A stretch of 64,000 nt of DNA from Microbulbifer flavimaris (GCF_001641755.2 NZ_LRFG02000001.1:310001-374000), one strand, 5' to 3'; counted from the stretch's first letter, positions 35,478 to 45,594 are shown. The notes: generated from the sequence alone by a model not told the origin. Numbers and translations are program-made.

Positions 35478-36794
35478 ATGGAAACCGAAGAGTTACTGGA
35501 AGAATTAAAACAAAACGTAGGCCAGGCACTCACCTCCACAGATGAGATGGAAGTGCTGGGGCAGCTGGGCATCATCTCTGTCATCTACCTGCTGGCATAT
35601 GTCATTGCCCACCGGCTGGTAAAGCTTGTTCCCTGGTTCAAGCGTCCGCCGGCCCACCCGCGGCAGTCCCCGATTCACTTGCTCGTCTACCGCTGTGGGC
35701 GCCTGCTGTTTCCGTTGTTGGCCATTGTCCTCCTGCGGCTCGACCTGGCGTTTGTTCCCCAGTTCCGGGGGGAGACCTGGGTGGTGCAGGCGGCTTTCGC
35801 CATCGCCATCATTCTGCTGTTCAATGATTTTGTAAAACTGGTCATCACCCGGCCTGCCGTGGCAACCGTGTTCCGCTGGGTGGGGATGCCGATCCTGTTT
35901 CTCTATGTCATTGGAGCCCTGGATGACATCGTCCGTGTGCTGGACTCCATGGCGATCGAGCTGGGCAATATTCGTATTTCCGCCTATGGAATCGCCCGTG
36001 CACTGATTTTTGGTTCGCTGCTGTTCTGGTTGGGTCGGGTATCCAATTCCACCGGGCAGACCATCATCCGCAACCAGGAGGCCCTGGATTACCGCACGCG
36101 GGAAGTGGCGGCCAAGCTGTTTGAAATTACCCTGTTCACGCTGGTCTTCATCCTGATTTTGAACCTGATGGGGATCAACCTGACCGCACTGGCGGTTTTC
36201 GGCGGCGCAGTGGGCGTCGGTATCGGTTTTGGCCTGCAGAATATCGCCTCCAACTTTATCTCCGGGCTGATCATCATCATGGATCGCTCTGTGACCCTCG
36301 GGGACTACATCGGCCTGGAGGATGGTCGTTGCGGCACAGTGTCGAAATTGAGCTTTCGCGCTGTAACGCTGGAAACTTTTGATGGAAAAGATGTTGTTGT
36401 CCCGAACGAGAAGTTTGTCTCCGAACCTTTCGTGAACTGGACGCAGAAGAACCGCAAGCAGCGCTACCGGGTGGACTTTTCCGTTGCTTACAGCACCAAT
36501 ATGCGAGAGGTGGTGGAGATCATCAAAGCGGCGGTTTCAGAGCATCCCCAGGTCCTGAGCGGAGAAGACCTGCCTATTGAGGAGCGACCGGACTGCGAGA
36601 TCGACAGCTTTGGCGATAACGGGGTAAATATGTTCGTGGAATTCTGGATGGTGGGGGTGGATGACGGTCGCAACCGGGTCGGCGGTGACCTGCTGCTGAT
36701 CATCCTCGAGACGCTGCAGCAAAACGGTGTTGAGATTCCCTTCCCGCAGCGGGATGTACGCATTGTGGATGGAGCGACTGCCGAAACCCTGTGA
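35478..36794 (+). CDS. MscS-family mechanosensitive channel
   Basis: The 438-residue protein has several N-terminal membrane segments (about 35-225) and then the MscS pore and beta domain. The pore helix is LTALAVFGGAVGVGIGFGLQNIASNFISGLIIIMDRSVTLGDYI, with Gly/Ala packing residues. The C-terminal cytoplasmic domain runs to the end. It should open on membrane tension and release solutes. It may be co-transcribed with the rimK fusion gene. It converges with the GST gene. Confidence 0.9.
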   Translation: METEELLEELKQNVGQALTSTDEMEVLGQLGIISVIYLLAYVIAHRLVKLVPWFKRPPAHPRQSPIHLLVYRCGRLLFPLLAIVLLRLDLAFVPQFRGETWVVQAAFAIAIILLFNDFVKLVITRPAVATVFRWVGMPILFLYVIGALDDIVRVLDSMAIELGNIRISAYGIARALIFGSLLFWLGRVSNSTGQTIIRNQEALDYRTREVAAKLFEITLFTLVFILILNLMGINLTALAVFGGAVGVGIGFGLQNIASNFISGLIIIMDRSVTLGDYIGLEDGRCGTVSKLSFRAVTLETFDGKDVVVPNEKFVSEPFVNWTQKNRKQRYRVDFSVAYSTNMREVVEIIKAAVSEHPQVLSGEDLPIEERPDCEIDSFGDNGVNMFVEFWMVGVDDGRNRVGGDLLLIILETLQQNGVEIPFPQRDVRIVDGATAETL

Positions 36795-36824
36795 GGTTGC
36801 GGCAATCGCCGGTTCAACCAGCTG

Positions 36825-37436
36825 TCAGGCGGAGGCGCTGGGACGGGCGCTTACCTCTTCGCGCCAGCGTATCAGGTTGGGGTGTTGCTCTGGCTCCGGG
36901 CGCAGTTTGACGGCCCGGCCGAAGTCCAGCGAGCAGAGCATGCCGATATCCGCCACCGAGAAGTAGTCGCCCACGAGGTAACGGTTTCCCTCCAGGTGTC
37001 GGTCAAGCACAGAAAAGAACTCCACTGCCTTCCTGCCGCTCTCCTCGCCAAATTCCGGAAATACCTTCATGCGGTCGGCGAAAAAACCGGTGGTGTGCTG
37101 AAAGCACATGCCCACATTGAACATCATGTTGAAGTCGCCCCGACGGGTCCACATCTCTACCAGTGCTTTCTCCTTGGCATCGCGGCCGAACAGGGGCGGC
37201 TCGGGGTTGAGTTCCTCGAAATAGCGCTGGATGGCCACGGATTCGGCTATACAGGTGCCATCGTCCAGCTCCAGAACGGGTACCTTGGCATTGGGGTCGC
37301 GGCGCCGATACTCTTCGCTGAGATTTTCTCCCTTACCGATATCTACCTGTGCATACTCGATATCGATGCCTTTTTCTGCGAGAAACATGCGCACACGGCG
37401 ACAATTCGGGGCCTGGGCGAACTCGTAGATCTTCAT
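36825..37436 (-). CDS. Glutathione S-transferase family protein
   Basis: The 203-residue protein has an N-terminal thioredoxin-like domain (MKIYEFAQAPNCRRVRMFLAEKGI, KVPVLELDDGTCIAESVAI) with the cis-Pro and the Glu-Ser glutathione contacts. An all-helical C-terminal domain follows (YLVGDYFSVADIGMLCSLDF, the N-capping box region). Substrate unknown. It is divergent from the second amidohydrolase gene. Confidence 0.87.
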   Translation of the reverse strand: MKIYEFAQAPNCRRVRMFLAEKGIDIEYAQVDIGKGENLSEEYRRRDPNAKVPVLELDDGTCIAESVAIQRYFEELNPEPPLFGRDAKEKALVEMWTRRGDFNMMFNVGMCFQHTTGFFADRMKVFPEFGEESGRKAVEFFSVLDRHLEGNRYLVGDYFSVADIGMLCSLDFGRAVKLRPEPEQHPNLIRWREEVSARPSASA

Positions 37437-37564
37437 TGGGCTTTCTCTCCGCTCCGCGATTGCGGTAGATTGTAGGGCTTTTGCCGCGCCAGCCAGGATT
37501 TCACCAGTGCGCGGCTCTGATTAACCTCTGTTGCAGAATTTATGTCACCCACAGGCCACCCACA

Positions 37565-38896
37565 ATGACAACAAATGCCAATCGCCCCCGCCTTCGCGCC
37601 CGTCTGTTTTCACTGCTGGTCTTTACCGGCGCCTCTCTTGCAGCGGCTGCCGCTACTGCCGAAGAGATTGCCATCTATGCAGGCAAGCTCTTTGACAGCG
37701 AGCGCGGCCAGCTGTTAGAGGACCGGACGATTCATGTCGTTGACGGTCGTATCGAGTCGGTGCAGGTGGGCTTTGCCAAGCGCGAGCGGCAACAGCTGGT
37801 GGACCTGCGGGATTACACTGTCCTGCCAGGACTGATGGACATGCACACGCATCTGGCCTACGAGTTTGGTCCGCGCACTTATATGGAGACGTTTACCTGG
37901 AACGCCGCCGATTACACCCTGCGCGGCGTGGATACCGCCGGTCGAACACTGGCGGCAGGTTTTACCACCGTTCGGGACCTGGGGGACAAAGACAATGTCA
38001 CCGTGAGCCTGCGCAATGCCATCAATGCCGGCACCATTGTCGGCCCGAGAATCTTCACCGCTGGCAAGTCTATTGCCACCACTGGCGGTCATGCGGATCC
38101 CACCAATGGCCATCGTCACGCGCTGATGGGCAGCCCCGGCCCGGCTGAGGGCGTTGTCAACGGTACCGACAGCGCGCGCCAGGCGGTGCGGCAGCGCTAC
38201 AAGGACGGAGCGGACCTGATCAAGATTACCGCCACCGGCGGCGTGCTCAGCGTAGCCAAAAGTGGCCAGAATCCGCAGTTTATGGACGATGAGCTGGAGG
38301 CGATCGTCAAGACGGCCAAGGATTATGGTTTCACTGTCGCAGTGCATGCCCACGGCAAGGAGGGCATGGAGCGGGCGATTCGTGCTGGTGTCGATTCCAT
38401 TGAGCACGGTACCTATATGGACGCGGAAACCATGGACCTGATGCGTCGCTTCAATACCTGGTATGTACCCACCATCCTGGCGGGGGAGTGGGTAACGGAG
38501 AAATCTGCCGTGGAAGGTTTCTTCCCCGATGTTGTGCGAACCAAGGCGGCCACCATCGGGCCCCTGATCCAGAACACCTTTGCCGAAGCCTACAAGCGCG
38601 GGGTCAAAATTGCGTTTGGCACTGACAGCGGCGTCAGTCGCCACGGGGACAACGGCAGGGAGTTTGTGCTGATGGTGAGAGCGGGGATGACGCCAGCGGA
38701 CGCCATTCGCAGTGCCACCTGGAATGCGGCCCAGCTACTGGGTGCGGAAGATGAACTGGGCAGCATCAGCCCGGGCAAGCATGCCGATATCATTGCGGTG
38801 AAAGGAAATCCACTGGAGGATATTTCCGAGTTGCAGCGGGTGCGGTTCGTGATGAAAGGTGGCGAGGTGTTCAAGCCAGTGCGAGCTGCGGAATAA
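37565..38896 (+). CDS. Exported metal-dependent amidohydrolase, paralogue of 5436-6716
   Basis: Start at ATG 37565 (443 residues) gives a clean signal peptide (cleavage near AAAATA-EE, residue 32); upstream frame extension would place it internally. Metal motifs are HTH at 94-96, [23 protein letters not shown] and GTDSG. Overall layout and many blocks repeat those of the amidohydrolase at 5436-6716, so both are periplasmic members of the same Xaa-Pro-dipeptidase-like family. A shared terminator follows. Confidence 0.85.
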   Translation: MTTNANRPRLRARLFSLLVFTGASLAAAAATAEEIAIYAGKLFDSERGQLLEDRTIHVVDGRIESVQVGFAKRERQQLVDLRDYTVLPGLMDMHTHLAYEFGPRTYMETFTWNAADYTLRGVDTAGRTLAAGFTTVRDLGDKDNVTVSLRNAINAGTIVGPRIFTAGKSIATTGGHADPTNGHRHALMGSPGPAEGVVNGTDSARQAVRQRYKDGADLIKITATGGVLSVAKSGQNPQFMDDELEAIVKTAKDYGFTVAVHAHGKEGMERAIRAGVDSIEHGTYMDAETMDLMRRFNTWYVPTILAGEWVTEKSAVEGFFPDVVRTKAATIGPLIQNTFAEAYKRGVKIAFGTDSGVSRHGDNGREFVLMVRAGMTPADAIRSATWNAAQLLGAEDELGSISPGKHADIIAVKGNPLEDISELQRVRFVMKGGEVFKPVRAAE

Positions 38897-38915
38897 TCTC
38901 TGACGCACAAAAAGA

Positions 38916-38937
38916 AAAGGCGCCGTGAGGCGCCTTT
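38916..38937. terminator. Bidirectional terminator between convergent genes
   Basis: AAAGGCGCC-GTGA-GGCGCCTTT is a perfect 9-bp stem with a 4-base loop. Its A and T flanks serve both strands. Confidence 0.85.
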
Positions 38938-38964
38938 ACTCTTTCGTTGAGCCGCTGGAGTCGC

Positions 38965-39690
38965 TCAGTCCTCCAGCTCAAACACCAGGTCCAGGTTGAC
39001 CGATAATGTGGTCTCCCCCGGCGCCACCGGCGTGCGGGCATCTGCCGAGGCCATTTCTGCACGCATCATCGGGCGCGGCATGCCGCCACTGCCACCTTCC
39101 GACACGCTGACCAGGCGATGCACTTTCATGCCCAGGGCATCAGCATAGGTCTGTACCCGGGCCTGGGCCTTTGCCAGCGCCTGCTGGCGGGCTTCCGCCA
39201 GGGCCGGCTCGGGGTCGCCGACCTCCAGGCTGGGGCCGTGGATCTGGTTGGCGCCGGCTTCGGTCAGGGCACTCAGCACATCGCCGAGCTTGCCGATATC
39301 GCGCACTTTCAGGTTGACGGTATTTCGGGCGACGTAGCCAACCAGGGTGCGGCCGGGGCGGTTGGGACTGCCGGCGGTATTCTGCGGATATTCATAGCGT
39401 GGCGTCAGGCTGATACCCGAGGTCTGGATGTCCTTCTCCTCAATACCCGCTTTCCGGATCGCCTTGATGACTTTCTCCATCTGCTTGGCGTTGGCCTTCA
39501 TGGCCGCATCGCTCTCCTCTGCCTCGGTCACCACACCCGCGCTGATGCCGGCTACATCGGGTACCCGCGTCGCTTCGCCCTGGGCAGAGATGGAGACCAG
39601 AGTGCCATGCTCCCGGGGGGCGCCGTCATTGCCACAGGCCGTCAGCATGAGGGCAAGCAGGGCAGTCAACGAGATCTTTACCATGTTCAT
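38965..39690 (-). CDS. SIMPL-domain (DUF541) lipoprotein
   Basis: ATG at 39690 is chosen because AAGGA lies 7 bases upstream; a GTG at 39717 is also in frame. The 241-residue product has lipobox LTAC and then the SIMPL domain (ISAQGEATRVPDVAGISAGV, GIEEKDIQTSGISLTPRYEY, VARNTVNLKVRDIGKLG, AKAQARVQTYADALGMKV). Bacterial SIMPL proteins are periplasmic, often linked to oxidative-stress resistance, with no known enzyme activity. Confidence 0.87.
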   Translation of the reverse strand: MNMVKISLTALLALMLTACGNDGAPREHGTLVSISAQGEATRVPDVAGISAGVVTEAEESDAAMKANAKQMEKVIKAIRKAGIEEKDIQTSGISLTPRYEYPQNTAGSPNRPGRTLVGYVARNTVNLKVRDIGKLGDVLSALTEAGANQIHGPSLEVGDPEPALAEARQQALAKAQARVQTYADALGMKVHRLVSVSEGGSGGMPRPMMRAEMASADARTPVAPGETTLSVNLDLVFELED

Positions 39691-39799
39691 AACATCTTCC
39701 TTTTTGTGTTCTGGCACCGGTGTCAGCGGGCCATCGAGAAAACGTATCCTAATGTTCTCAAACTGAACGGCACCTGAGTGCCGTTCATCTCAGCGGAAC

Positions 39800-40972
39800 T
39801 CAACCAAATACCTGTTGGTAGTCCTCATTCTCGGCATGGTAGATGGCAAAGCCGAGTCGCAACAGCCGCTGGCGCCGATCGCAGAGTACCCCGCGATGGC
39901 GCAGCTCTTCCTGCAGCTGCTCGGATTTCTCCGCAGTGGTGCAGTCGAAGGTAAAGAAATGGCCATGCCCGTTGTGCAGGTCATGATGAATCAGGGTGTC
40001 GCGATTGAGCAGCGGGTGGGCGGCACTGTCCATGGTATCGAGGAAGCGCTGCTGTGCGGCCTTTACATATTGATGGATTTTTTCGACTGTTACGCCGTCG
40101 CGGGCAAACTGCTGCATGACGGCGAGGCCGCGGTACAGGGCGGAGTAATCCATGGTTGCACCGGCAAACCTGAGCCAGTTATCCGCGTAACCCACACGAT
40201 CTGCGCGGTTTTCCAGCTCTGCCAGTTCGGCAAACCAGCCGGTGTTGCGGGGCCGCAGTGTGCAGTCCGCGGGAATACTCATGAAGCACAGGCCTTCGCC
40301 GGCGCCCAGGTATTTGTACGAGCCCGCGGTGTAGAACACCTTGTCAGCGACTTCGCCGAGATCGGTCGGCAACGCATAAAAGCCGTGGTAGCCGTCGATG
40401 ACGAATTCCGTGCGCTCCGGCTTGTTGTCGGCGATTTCCATCAGGCGCGGGAATACCACCGCCGATCCGAAAAACACCTGGCTGGCGTAGGCGAGCTGGT
40501 AGTCCCCCCGATGAAGTTCCTGCTCAAAGCGGTCTGCCAGGGAGTCGAAGGGTTCCCGGTGGATTCGGGTGATCTCGACATTGGGCTCCTCCTCCAGCCT
40601 TTGCAGCTGGCGGGCGAAGCTGTAGAACTCGCCGTCGGTGGTGAGGATGCGCAAGGTCTTGCTCGGGTCGAAGGCGCTTACAAGCCGGTAGACCAGCTCA
40701 TGGGTGTTCGGGGCGATGGCGATACGCTGTGGGTCCGGCAGGTTCAACGTCTGCGCCACAGCGCGCTGCCAGTCAGGGATTTTTTCGCCGAAGATCAGCT
40801 CCCACTTGCTATCGACGTGGGTTGCGGCGTCCTGCCAGTACTGAGACATGGCTTCCCGCGTCACGTCGGGCCAGAAGTGGTGGGAATGGCAGGCCATGTG
40901 CAGGGTAGGGTAGGCGGCATCCGGGTCAGCTGCGGTGGCCTGGAGAAATTCTCGATAGTATTTCTGATACAT
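39800..40972 (-). CDS. PLP-dependent class V aminotransferase/kynureninase-like enzyme
   Basis: The 390-residue protein follows the kynureninase-like fold-type I pattern: HMACHSHHFWP at the start, the PLP Asp in FVIDGYHGF (Asp193) and the Schiff-base Lys in AGSYKYLGAGEG (Lys220). The family is annotated variously as kynureninase or aminotransferase class V; no tryptophan-degradation genes are nearby, so the reaction is open. Single gene, divergent from gloA. Confidence 0.75.
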   Translation of the reverse strand: MYQKYYREFLQATAADPDAAYPTLHMACHSHHFWPDVTREAMSQYWQDAATHVDSKWELIFGEKIPDWQRAVAQTLNLPDPQRIAIAPNTHELVYRLVSAFDPSKTLRILTTDGEFYSFARQLQRLEEEPNVEITRIHREPFDSLADRFEQELHRGDYQLAYASQVFFGSAVVFPRLMEIADNKPERTEFVIDGYHGFYALPTDLGEVADKVFYTAGSYKYLGAGEGLCFMSIPADCTLRPRNTGWFAELAELENRADRVGYADNWLRFAGATMDYSALYRGLAVMQQFARDGVTVEKIHQYVKAAQQRFLDTMDSAAHPLLNRDTLIHHDLHNGHGHFFTFDCTTAEKSEQLQEELRHRGVLCDRRQRLLRLGFAIYHAENEDYQQVFG

Positions 40973-41177
40973 TTGGTGCTGGTATCCGATCCGGTGAACT
41001 CTTATTGTGCTCCGGCGATTGTAGCCTCTCTGTCGCTATAATCGCACCGCGATAGCCTTCAGCCTGCCGGCCGGCGTATTCGGCTGTTTGATCGAAGGTA
41101 TGCGCACAATCGATTGGATCTGGCAGTCACCCCGCCGTTCAATGCGCTCTTTTGCCAACGTGATGAGGAGTTACTCG

Positions 41178-41618
41178 ATGGAATATCTGCACACTATGGT
41201 CCGCGTCGCCAACCTTGAGGAGTCTCTCAAGTTCTACTGCGAAAAGCTGGGCCTGCAGGAGGTCAGCCGCATGGACCACGACAAGGGGCGCTTTACTCTC
41301 GTGTTCCTGGCGGCTCCCGGTGACGCGGAGAGCGCCAGGGAGAACAAGGCGCCGCTTCTGGAGCTGACCTACAACTGGGATCCGGAAACCTATAGCGGTG
41401 GCCGTAACTTTGGCCATCTCGCCTACCGTGTGGATAATATCTACGCCACCTGCCAGCGCCTGATGGATGAGGGAGTGACGATCAATCGCCCGCCCCGTGA
41501 CGGTCATATGGCCTTTGTACGTTCTCCGGACGGTATCTCCATCGAGCTGCTGCAGAAGGGCGACTCCCTGGAGCCGCAGGAGCCCTGGGCTTCCATGGAG
41601 AACACCGGCGAGTGGTGA
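41178..41618 (+). CDS. gloA: Lactoylglutathione lyase (glyoxalase I)
   Basis: ATG 41178, with GAGGAG 7 bases upstream, gives a 146-residue protein of normal length; the longer frame from 41088 is non-homologous. The motifs [46 protein letters not shown] and [11 protein letters not shown] contain the metal-binding His and Glu residues of glyoxalase I. It converts the methylglyoxal-glutathione hemithioacetal to lactoylglutathione. Confidence 0.92.
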   Translation: MEYLHTMVRVANLEESLKFYCEKLGLQEVSRMDHDKGRFTLVFLAAPGDAESARENKAPLLELTYNWDPETYSGGRNFGHLAYRVDNIYATCQRLMDEGVTINRPPRDGHMAFVRSPDGISIELLQKGDSLEPQEPWASMENTGEW

Positions 41619-41717
41619 CGGCCGGCACGGGGGCGGGGGAGGCCTCCGGCGCAGGTCATGTAATAAGAGTTAGCCAGGCGCGGAGACCGGATCGCCGCGC
41701 GGATATAGAGAGTTTCT

Positions 41718-42824
41718 GTGAAAAAACCAACCTGCGTTTTGTTGGCGGGGGCGAATGCTGCCCGCCGCATCCGCGAAGAAGGACTGCGCCCCGAGCAGGT
41801 CTCCACCCTGATCGGCGCCTCCGGCGGTCCCAAGTGGCTGGTGATCAGTCAGCTGGACCGGGTATTGATCGGCGAGTTTTTCCGCGGCCGGCAGGAGCCC
41901 ATCGCGACCCTGGGCTCCTCTATCGGCAGCTTCCGCAACATGTGCTATGCCATGGACGAGCCCCTGGCTGCACTGGAGCGTCTGGAGCACGGTTACGTAA
42001 ACCAGGTCTACGACTCTGGCAAACCCACGCCGGAGGAGATCACCGCTACCGCGGGGAAAATCCTCGAGGCGGTGCTTGCCGGAGACGGAGCCCGCCAGGT
42101 CGCTGAAAACCCGGTTTGGCACAGCCACTTCGTGACAGTGCGTGGCCGCGGCCCGCTGGCCAGTGAGCGTCGCGCCGTGCTGGCTCCGGCGCTGCTGACG
42201 TCGGCCCTGGCCAATGCGGTGAATCGCAATAGCCTCAGCGCTTTCTGGGACCGGGTCGTGTTTCACGCAGGCGCCGAGCCCCTCGTGCGCTTTCGCAACC
42301 TGCGTACCGTAGATGTGACCCTGAATGAGGAGAATGTGTGCCCTGCAGTACTGGCGAGCGGCTCCATTCCGCTGGTGATGGCGGGCATCCGCGATCCTCA
42401 CGGTGCGCCCCGGGGCAACTACCGCGATGGCGGAATAACCGACTACCACTTTGACCTTGGCTTCGAGCGCCCGGGGGGGCTGGCCCTCTACCCGCATTTC
42501 TTCCCCTACATGGTGCCCGGCTGGTTCGACAAGAGCCTGACCTGGCGCTGGGTGCGCGGTGGCGCCATGGCAGATACGCTGCTGATCGCGCCTTCTCCCG
42601 GCTTTGTGGCCTCGCTGCCTTACGGAAAGATCCCGGATCGGGATGATTTCGTTCGCCTCAGTACGGATGAGCGTCTCAAATACTGGAATGCGGTGGTGAG
42701 CGCGAGCCGGCAGATAGCGGAGGATTTTTATGAACTGTGGCAGACTGGTGCGATCGCTGATCATATTATCGAGGTGGGGGCTGATGACGTCCTCCATCGA
42801 CTGCCAAGGGTGAGTGCCGCATGA
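41718..42824 (+). CDS. Patatin-like phospholipase family protein
   Basis: The frame starts with GTG at 41718 (368 residues). LIGASGGPKW near residues 32-41 gives the oxyanion-hole glycines, LGSSIGSF (Ser in GSSIG, about residue 68) is the nucleophile elbow and YRDGGITDYHF provides the catalytic Asp. These mark a patatin fold, though the overall sequence differs from the patatin at 1-747. The stop overlaps the GntR start by 4 bases, so it belongs to a patatin-gntR-DUF6122 operon. Confidence 0.8.
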   Translation: MKKPTCVLLAGANAARRIREEGLRPEQVSTLIGASGGPKWLVISQLDRVLIGEFFRGRQEPIATLGSSIGSFRNMCYAMDEPLAALERLEHGYVNQVYDSGKPTPEEITATAGKILEAVLAGDGARQVAENPVWHSHFVTVRGRGPLASERRAVLAPALLTSALANAVNRNSLSAFWDRVVFHAGAEPLVRFRNLRTVDVTLNEENVCPAVLASGSIPLVMAGIRDPHGAPRGNYRDGGITDYHFDLGFERPGGLALYPHFFPYMVPGWFDKSLTWRWVRGGAMADTLLIAPSPGFVASLPYGKIPDRDDFVRLSTDERLKYWNAVVSASRQIAEDFYELWQTGAIADHIIEVGADDVLHRLPRVSAA

Positions 42825-43492
42825 CCGTCTCGCAGGATTTCAACGCCCCTCAGGAGGAGTATCGCACCACCCAGGAGCGAGTTTACTACCAGGTGCGCGA
42901 TGCGATCCTGCGCGGAAAATTTCTCCCGGGTCACGCGATCACGATTCGCGGGCTCGCCGCAGAGCTGGACTGCAGTCCGATGCCGGTAAGGGAGGCATTG
43001 CGCCGACTGACTTCTGAGCGTGCCCTGGAGCTATCCGATACCCGCCGGGTTACTGTGCCCACCATGACACCGGACAAGCTGGCCGAGATCTGTGCCGCGC
43101 GAGTATCCCTGGAATGCCAGGCGGCGGAACAGGCGCTGCCGTTTGTAGGCCCTGCAGAGCTTGAGCAGCTGCGGAAACTCGACGAGCGGGTGACGACTGC
43201 GCTCGAGGACAAGGACATTCAGGAATATGTCACGGCCAACCTCGAGTTTCATTTCACCCTGTATCGCCTGGGCAATCCCCATATCATCCTGTCACTGATT
43301 GAAAGTCTCTGGCTGCAGACCGCGCCCCTCCAGCACCTGGTGTTCCAGCGCTTCGGGGTACAGGAATTACCGGATCGACATCAGGATCTGATTGAGGCCA
43401 TCGCGTCCGGGGACCCGGCTCTGGTGCGGACAGCCGTTCGCCAGGATATCGAAGAGGGACTTGGATCCATTTCTGCTGAGGAGTTGCTCTGA
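42821..43492 (+). CDS. GntR-family (FadR/FCD) transcriptional regulator
   Basis: The 223-residue protein has the GntR winged helix (YYQVRDAILRGKFLPGHAITIRGLAAELDCSPMPVREALRRLTSE) at about residues 22-66 and a helical FCD effector domain after it. FCD regulators often sense carboxylates with a metal ion. It overlaps the patatin gene by 4 bases and the DUF6122 gene by 1. Target unknown; its own operon is the first candidate. Confidence 0.87.
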   Translation: MTVSQDFNAPQEEYRTTQERVYYQVRDAILRGKFLPGHAITIRGLAAELDCSPMPVREALRRLTSERALELSDTRRVTVPTMTPDKLAEICAARVSLECQAAEQALPFVGPAELEQLRKLDERVTTALEDKDIQEYVTANLEFHFTLYRLGNPHIILSLIESLWLQTAPLQHLVFQRFGVQELPDRHQDLIEAIASGDPALVRTAVRQDIEEGLGSISAEELL

Positions 43493-43800
43493 TGCCCGCA
43501 TTCCTCGCTTGGATACTGCACCTCGGTGCCCCTCTTGTGGTGGCCCGGTATTTCTTCCGCCCGATTTGGAAGCGCGCCTTTGTGATCATGCTGGCGGCCA
43601 ACCTGGTGGCGCTGGACCGACTTTTTTTTGAAGCGGCAGAGACGCCCACCAATTGCGCCATTAATGCGTATCCCCTGCACACCATGCTGCCCATTTCCCT
43701 GTACGGCGCCATGATGTTTTTACCCTGGTTGCCAGTGCGCCTGCTGGGCATTGGGCTCGTGTTGCACATGCTGGTGGATGCTCTGGGCTGTGGTCTGTAA
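43492..43800 (+). CDS. Small membrane protein (DUF6122-like)
   Basis: The 102-residue protein shows three or four hydrophobic segments (about 4-22, 27-45, 58-75, 80-100) with conserved-looking His and Asp residues near helix ends (LHLGAPLVVA, HMLVDALGC). It resembles the DUF6122 family of small bacterial membrane proteins; function unknown. Its ATG overlaps the last base of the GntR stop, so it is translationally coupled. Confidence 0.65.
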   Translation: MPAFLAWILHLGAPLVVARYFFRPIWKRAFVIMLAANLVALDRLFFEAAETPTNCAINAYPLHTMLPISLYGAMMFLPWLPVRLLGIGLVLHMLVDALGCGL

Positions 43801-43955
43801 CGGACTTTTGATTCCTCGGCTTCAGAGCAGTCCAGCACAAAAACTCTCCGAAATGTTCTCCTTCCTACCGAAATTTGACTGTTTTTGACTCTGGGACGGC
43901 GGCTTCACTGTTGCCGACCATAAAGCGGTTAATCTTTGATGGCACAACAATAACC

Positions 43956-43976
43956 AGCCGGTGACAAAGCCGGTGA
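43956..43976 (+). repeat. Direct repeat AGCCGGTGA upstream of the cyanophycinase
   Basis: Two copies of AGCCGGTGA start 12 bases apart, 20 bases before the start codon. It could be a regulator half-site pair or chance. Confidence 0.35.
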
Positions 43977-43995
43977 TGCACATCAAGGAGCAAAC

Positions 43996-45405
43996 ATGCT
44001 GACGAGAACCGCACTGCTGTTTTCCCTCACCCTTGCAAGCCACGGAGCCCTGGCCTGTATTTCCCAGGAAACTGAGTCCAACGATGCCGAGGCTGATGCC
44101 GACGGTCCTGTCTGTTCATCACAGTCTATTAGTGGTGACATCGATAGTCGCCGGGATCAGGACTGGTATTACTTCGATGTGAATGAGGCGGCCAGCCTGA
44201 CCGTTTCACTCAATCATGATGGAAGGGATGATTTTGACTGGTACCTGTATGACCCCCAGCAGCAGCTGTACGCAGCGGAAACCAGCAGCGTGCCCGAGGC
44301 GGCCAGCGTTAACGTGGACGGTGCCGGCCTCTACACACTGAAGGTTACCCGTTACCGTGGGCAGGGTGCTTATACCCTGGATGTTAACGGTATTCCCGAT
44401 GGCAGTAGCGGTGGAGGAGACACGGGAGGAGGCGATACTGGAGGTGGTACCGGTGACGGAAACTGCGACCAGGGCACCCGCCCGTCCAAGCCGGGCGGTT
44501 TGACCAGCTACCTGGTGGGCAACGAAGCGGATGTCTGTGTATCCCAGGCGGACGGTGGCCTGCTGGTAATGGGCGGTGGTACCGATGTGGACAACGCCTT
44601 TACCCGACGCGTGAAGCCGCTGATCGGGGGGGGCGATGTGGTGGTGTTACGCACCTCCGGTAGCGACGGTTACAACGATTATCTGCTTAACCTGCTGGGT
44701 GCCGATTCAGTAGAGACACTGATGGTGGATCGCACCCAGCACGCGGAAAGCGAGTACGTGGCCTGGGCGGTGCGCACGGCGGAGTTCGTCTGGATTGCCG
44801 GGGGTGATCAGTCCGATTACCTGAACCAGTGGCAGGGTACGGCGCTACAGACGGCACTGGACGAGGTGCTGGCCCGGGGCGGCGTGCTGGGAGGCACCTC
44901 TGCTGGCGCGGCAGTGCAGTCCGAGTACATCTATGATCCGGATGGTGTCCTGGGCGCCTATTCTTCCGAGGCGGTGACGGACCTCTGTCACGAGAACATC
45001 AATATCTCCACCGGGTTCTTGACCACGGCAACAATGCAAAACGTGATTGTCGACACCCACTTTGCCGAGCGCGATCGTATGGGGCGCCTGATGGCCTTCA
45101 TGGCCGGCCTGCCCAATGGCATCCGCGGTATCGGTGTGGATGAGGCCACCTCTATCTTCTTTACCAGCGATGGGCAGGGCGTCGTGGATGGAGTGGGAAA
45201 TGTTTATGTGCTGGCTGAGGATGCGACGACCTCACGGACCCAGGCTAGCTGTGGCTCGCCGGTTATTTATGAGGATGTGCTGCGCTATCAGCTGTCCGAG
45301 TTCGACGGCTACAATATCCTGACTGGCGAGTCGACCGTCTCCCCCAAGCGCATTGGCATCGACGGACGCAACAGCAACTTCTATATCAACCAGCCGTACC
45401 AGTAA
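43996..45405 (+). CDS. Secreted cyanophycinase-like S51 peptidase with PPC domain
   Basis: The 469-residue protein has a signal peptide (about 1-20), then a pre-peptidase C-terminal (PPC) beta domain (about 25-135: DQDWYYFDV, FDWYLYDPQQQLY, LYTLKVTRYRGQGAYTLDV). A Gly/Asp/Thr linker and an S51 domain follow. The serine nucleophile is Ser302 in GGTSAGAAV. The cyanophycinase-type block DTHFAERDRMGRL follows. Family members hydrolyse poly(Asp-Arg) to beta-Asp-Arg dipeptides. Export plus PPC suggests it works outside the cytoplasm or is secreted by type II. A strong terminator follows, so it is its own unit beside the catabolic operon. Confidence 0.85.
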   Translation: MLTRTALLFSLTLASHGALACISQETESNDAEADADGPVCSSQSISGDIDSRRDQDWYYFDVNEAASLTVSLNHDGRDDFDWYLYDPQQQLYAAETSSVPEAASVNVDGAGLYTLKVTRYRGQGAYTLDVNGIPDGSSGGGDTGGGDTGGGTGDGNCDQGTRPSKPGGLTSYLVGNEADVCVSQADGGLLVMGGGTDVDNAFTRRVKPLIGGGDVVVLRTSGSDGYNDYLLNLLGADSVETLMVDRTQHAESEYVAWAVRTAEFVWIAGGDQSDYLNQWQGTALQTALDEVLARGGVLGGTSAGAAVQSEYIYDPDGVLGAYSSEAVTDLCHENINISTGFLTTATMQNVIVDTHFAERDRMGRLMAFMAGLPNGIRGIGVDEATSIFFTSDGQGVVDGVGNVYVLAEDATTSRTQASCGSPVIYEDVLRYQLSEFDGYNILTGESTVSPKRIGIDGRNSNFYINQPYQ

Positions 45406-45436
45406 CGACCTGGATCTGACGATCCGGTCATCACAG

Positions 45437-45471
45437 AAAGCCGGCTTGGGTAAAATTCCCAAGCCGGCTTT
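45437..45471. terminator. Strong intrinsic terminator
   Basis: A perfect 14-bp stem (AAAGCCGGCTTGGG / CCCAAGCCGGCTTT) around a 7-base loop, ending in a T-rich tail. Confidence 0.92.
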
Positions 45472-45594
45472 ACTTTATGCGACAAATTTTTAATGAGCAG
45501 GTATCGATCGCCTGTTTATTTTATGTGCGACCGCAAAAGATAATTTGGTTTCAAGAGTGTGAAACCGCCGACTTCTGTGCTGTGTCAGAAAGGC

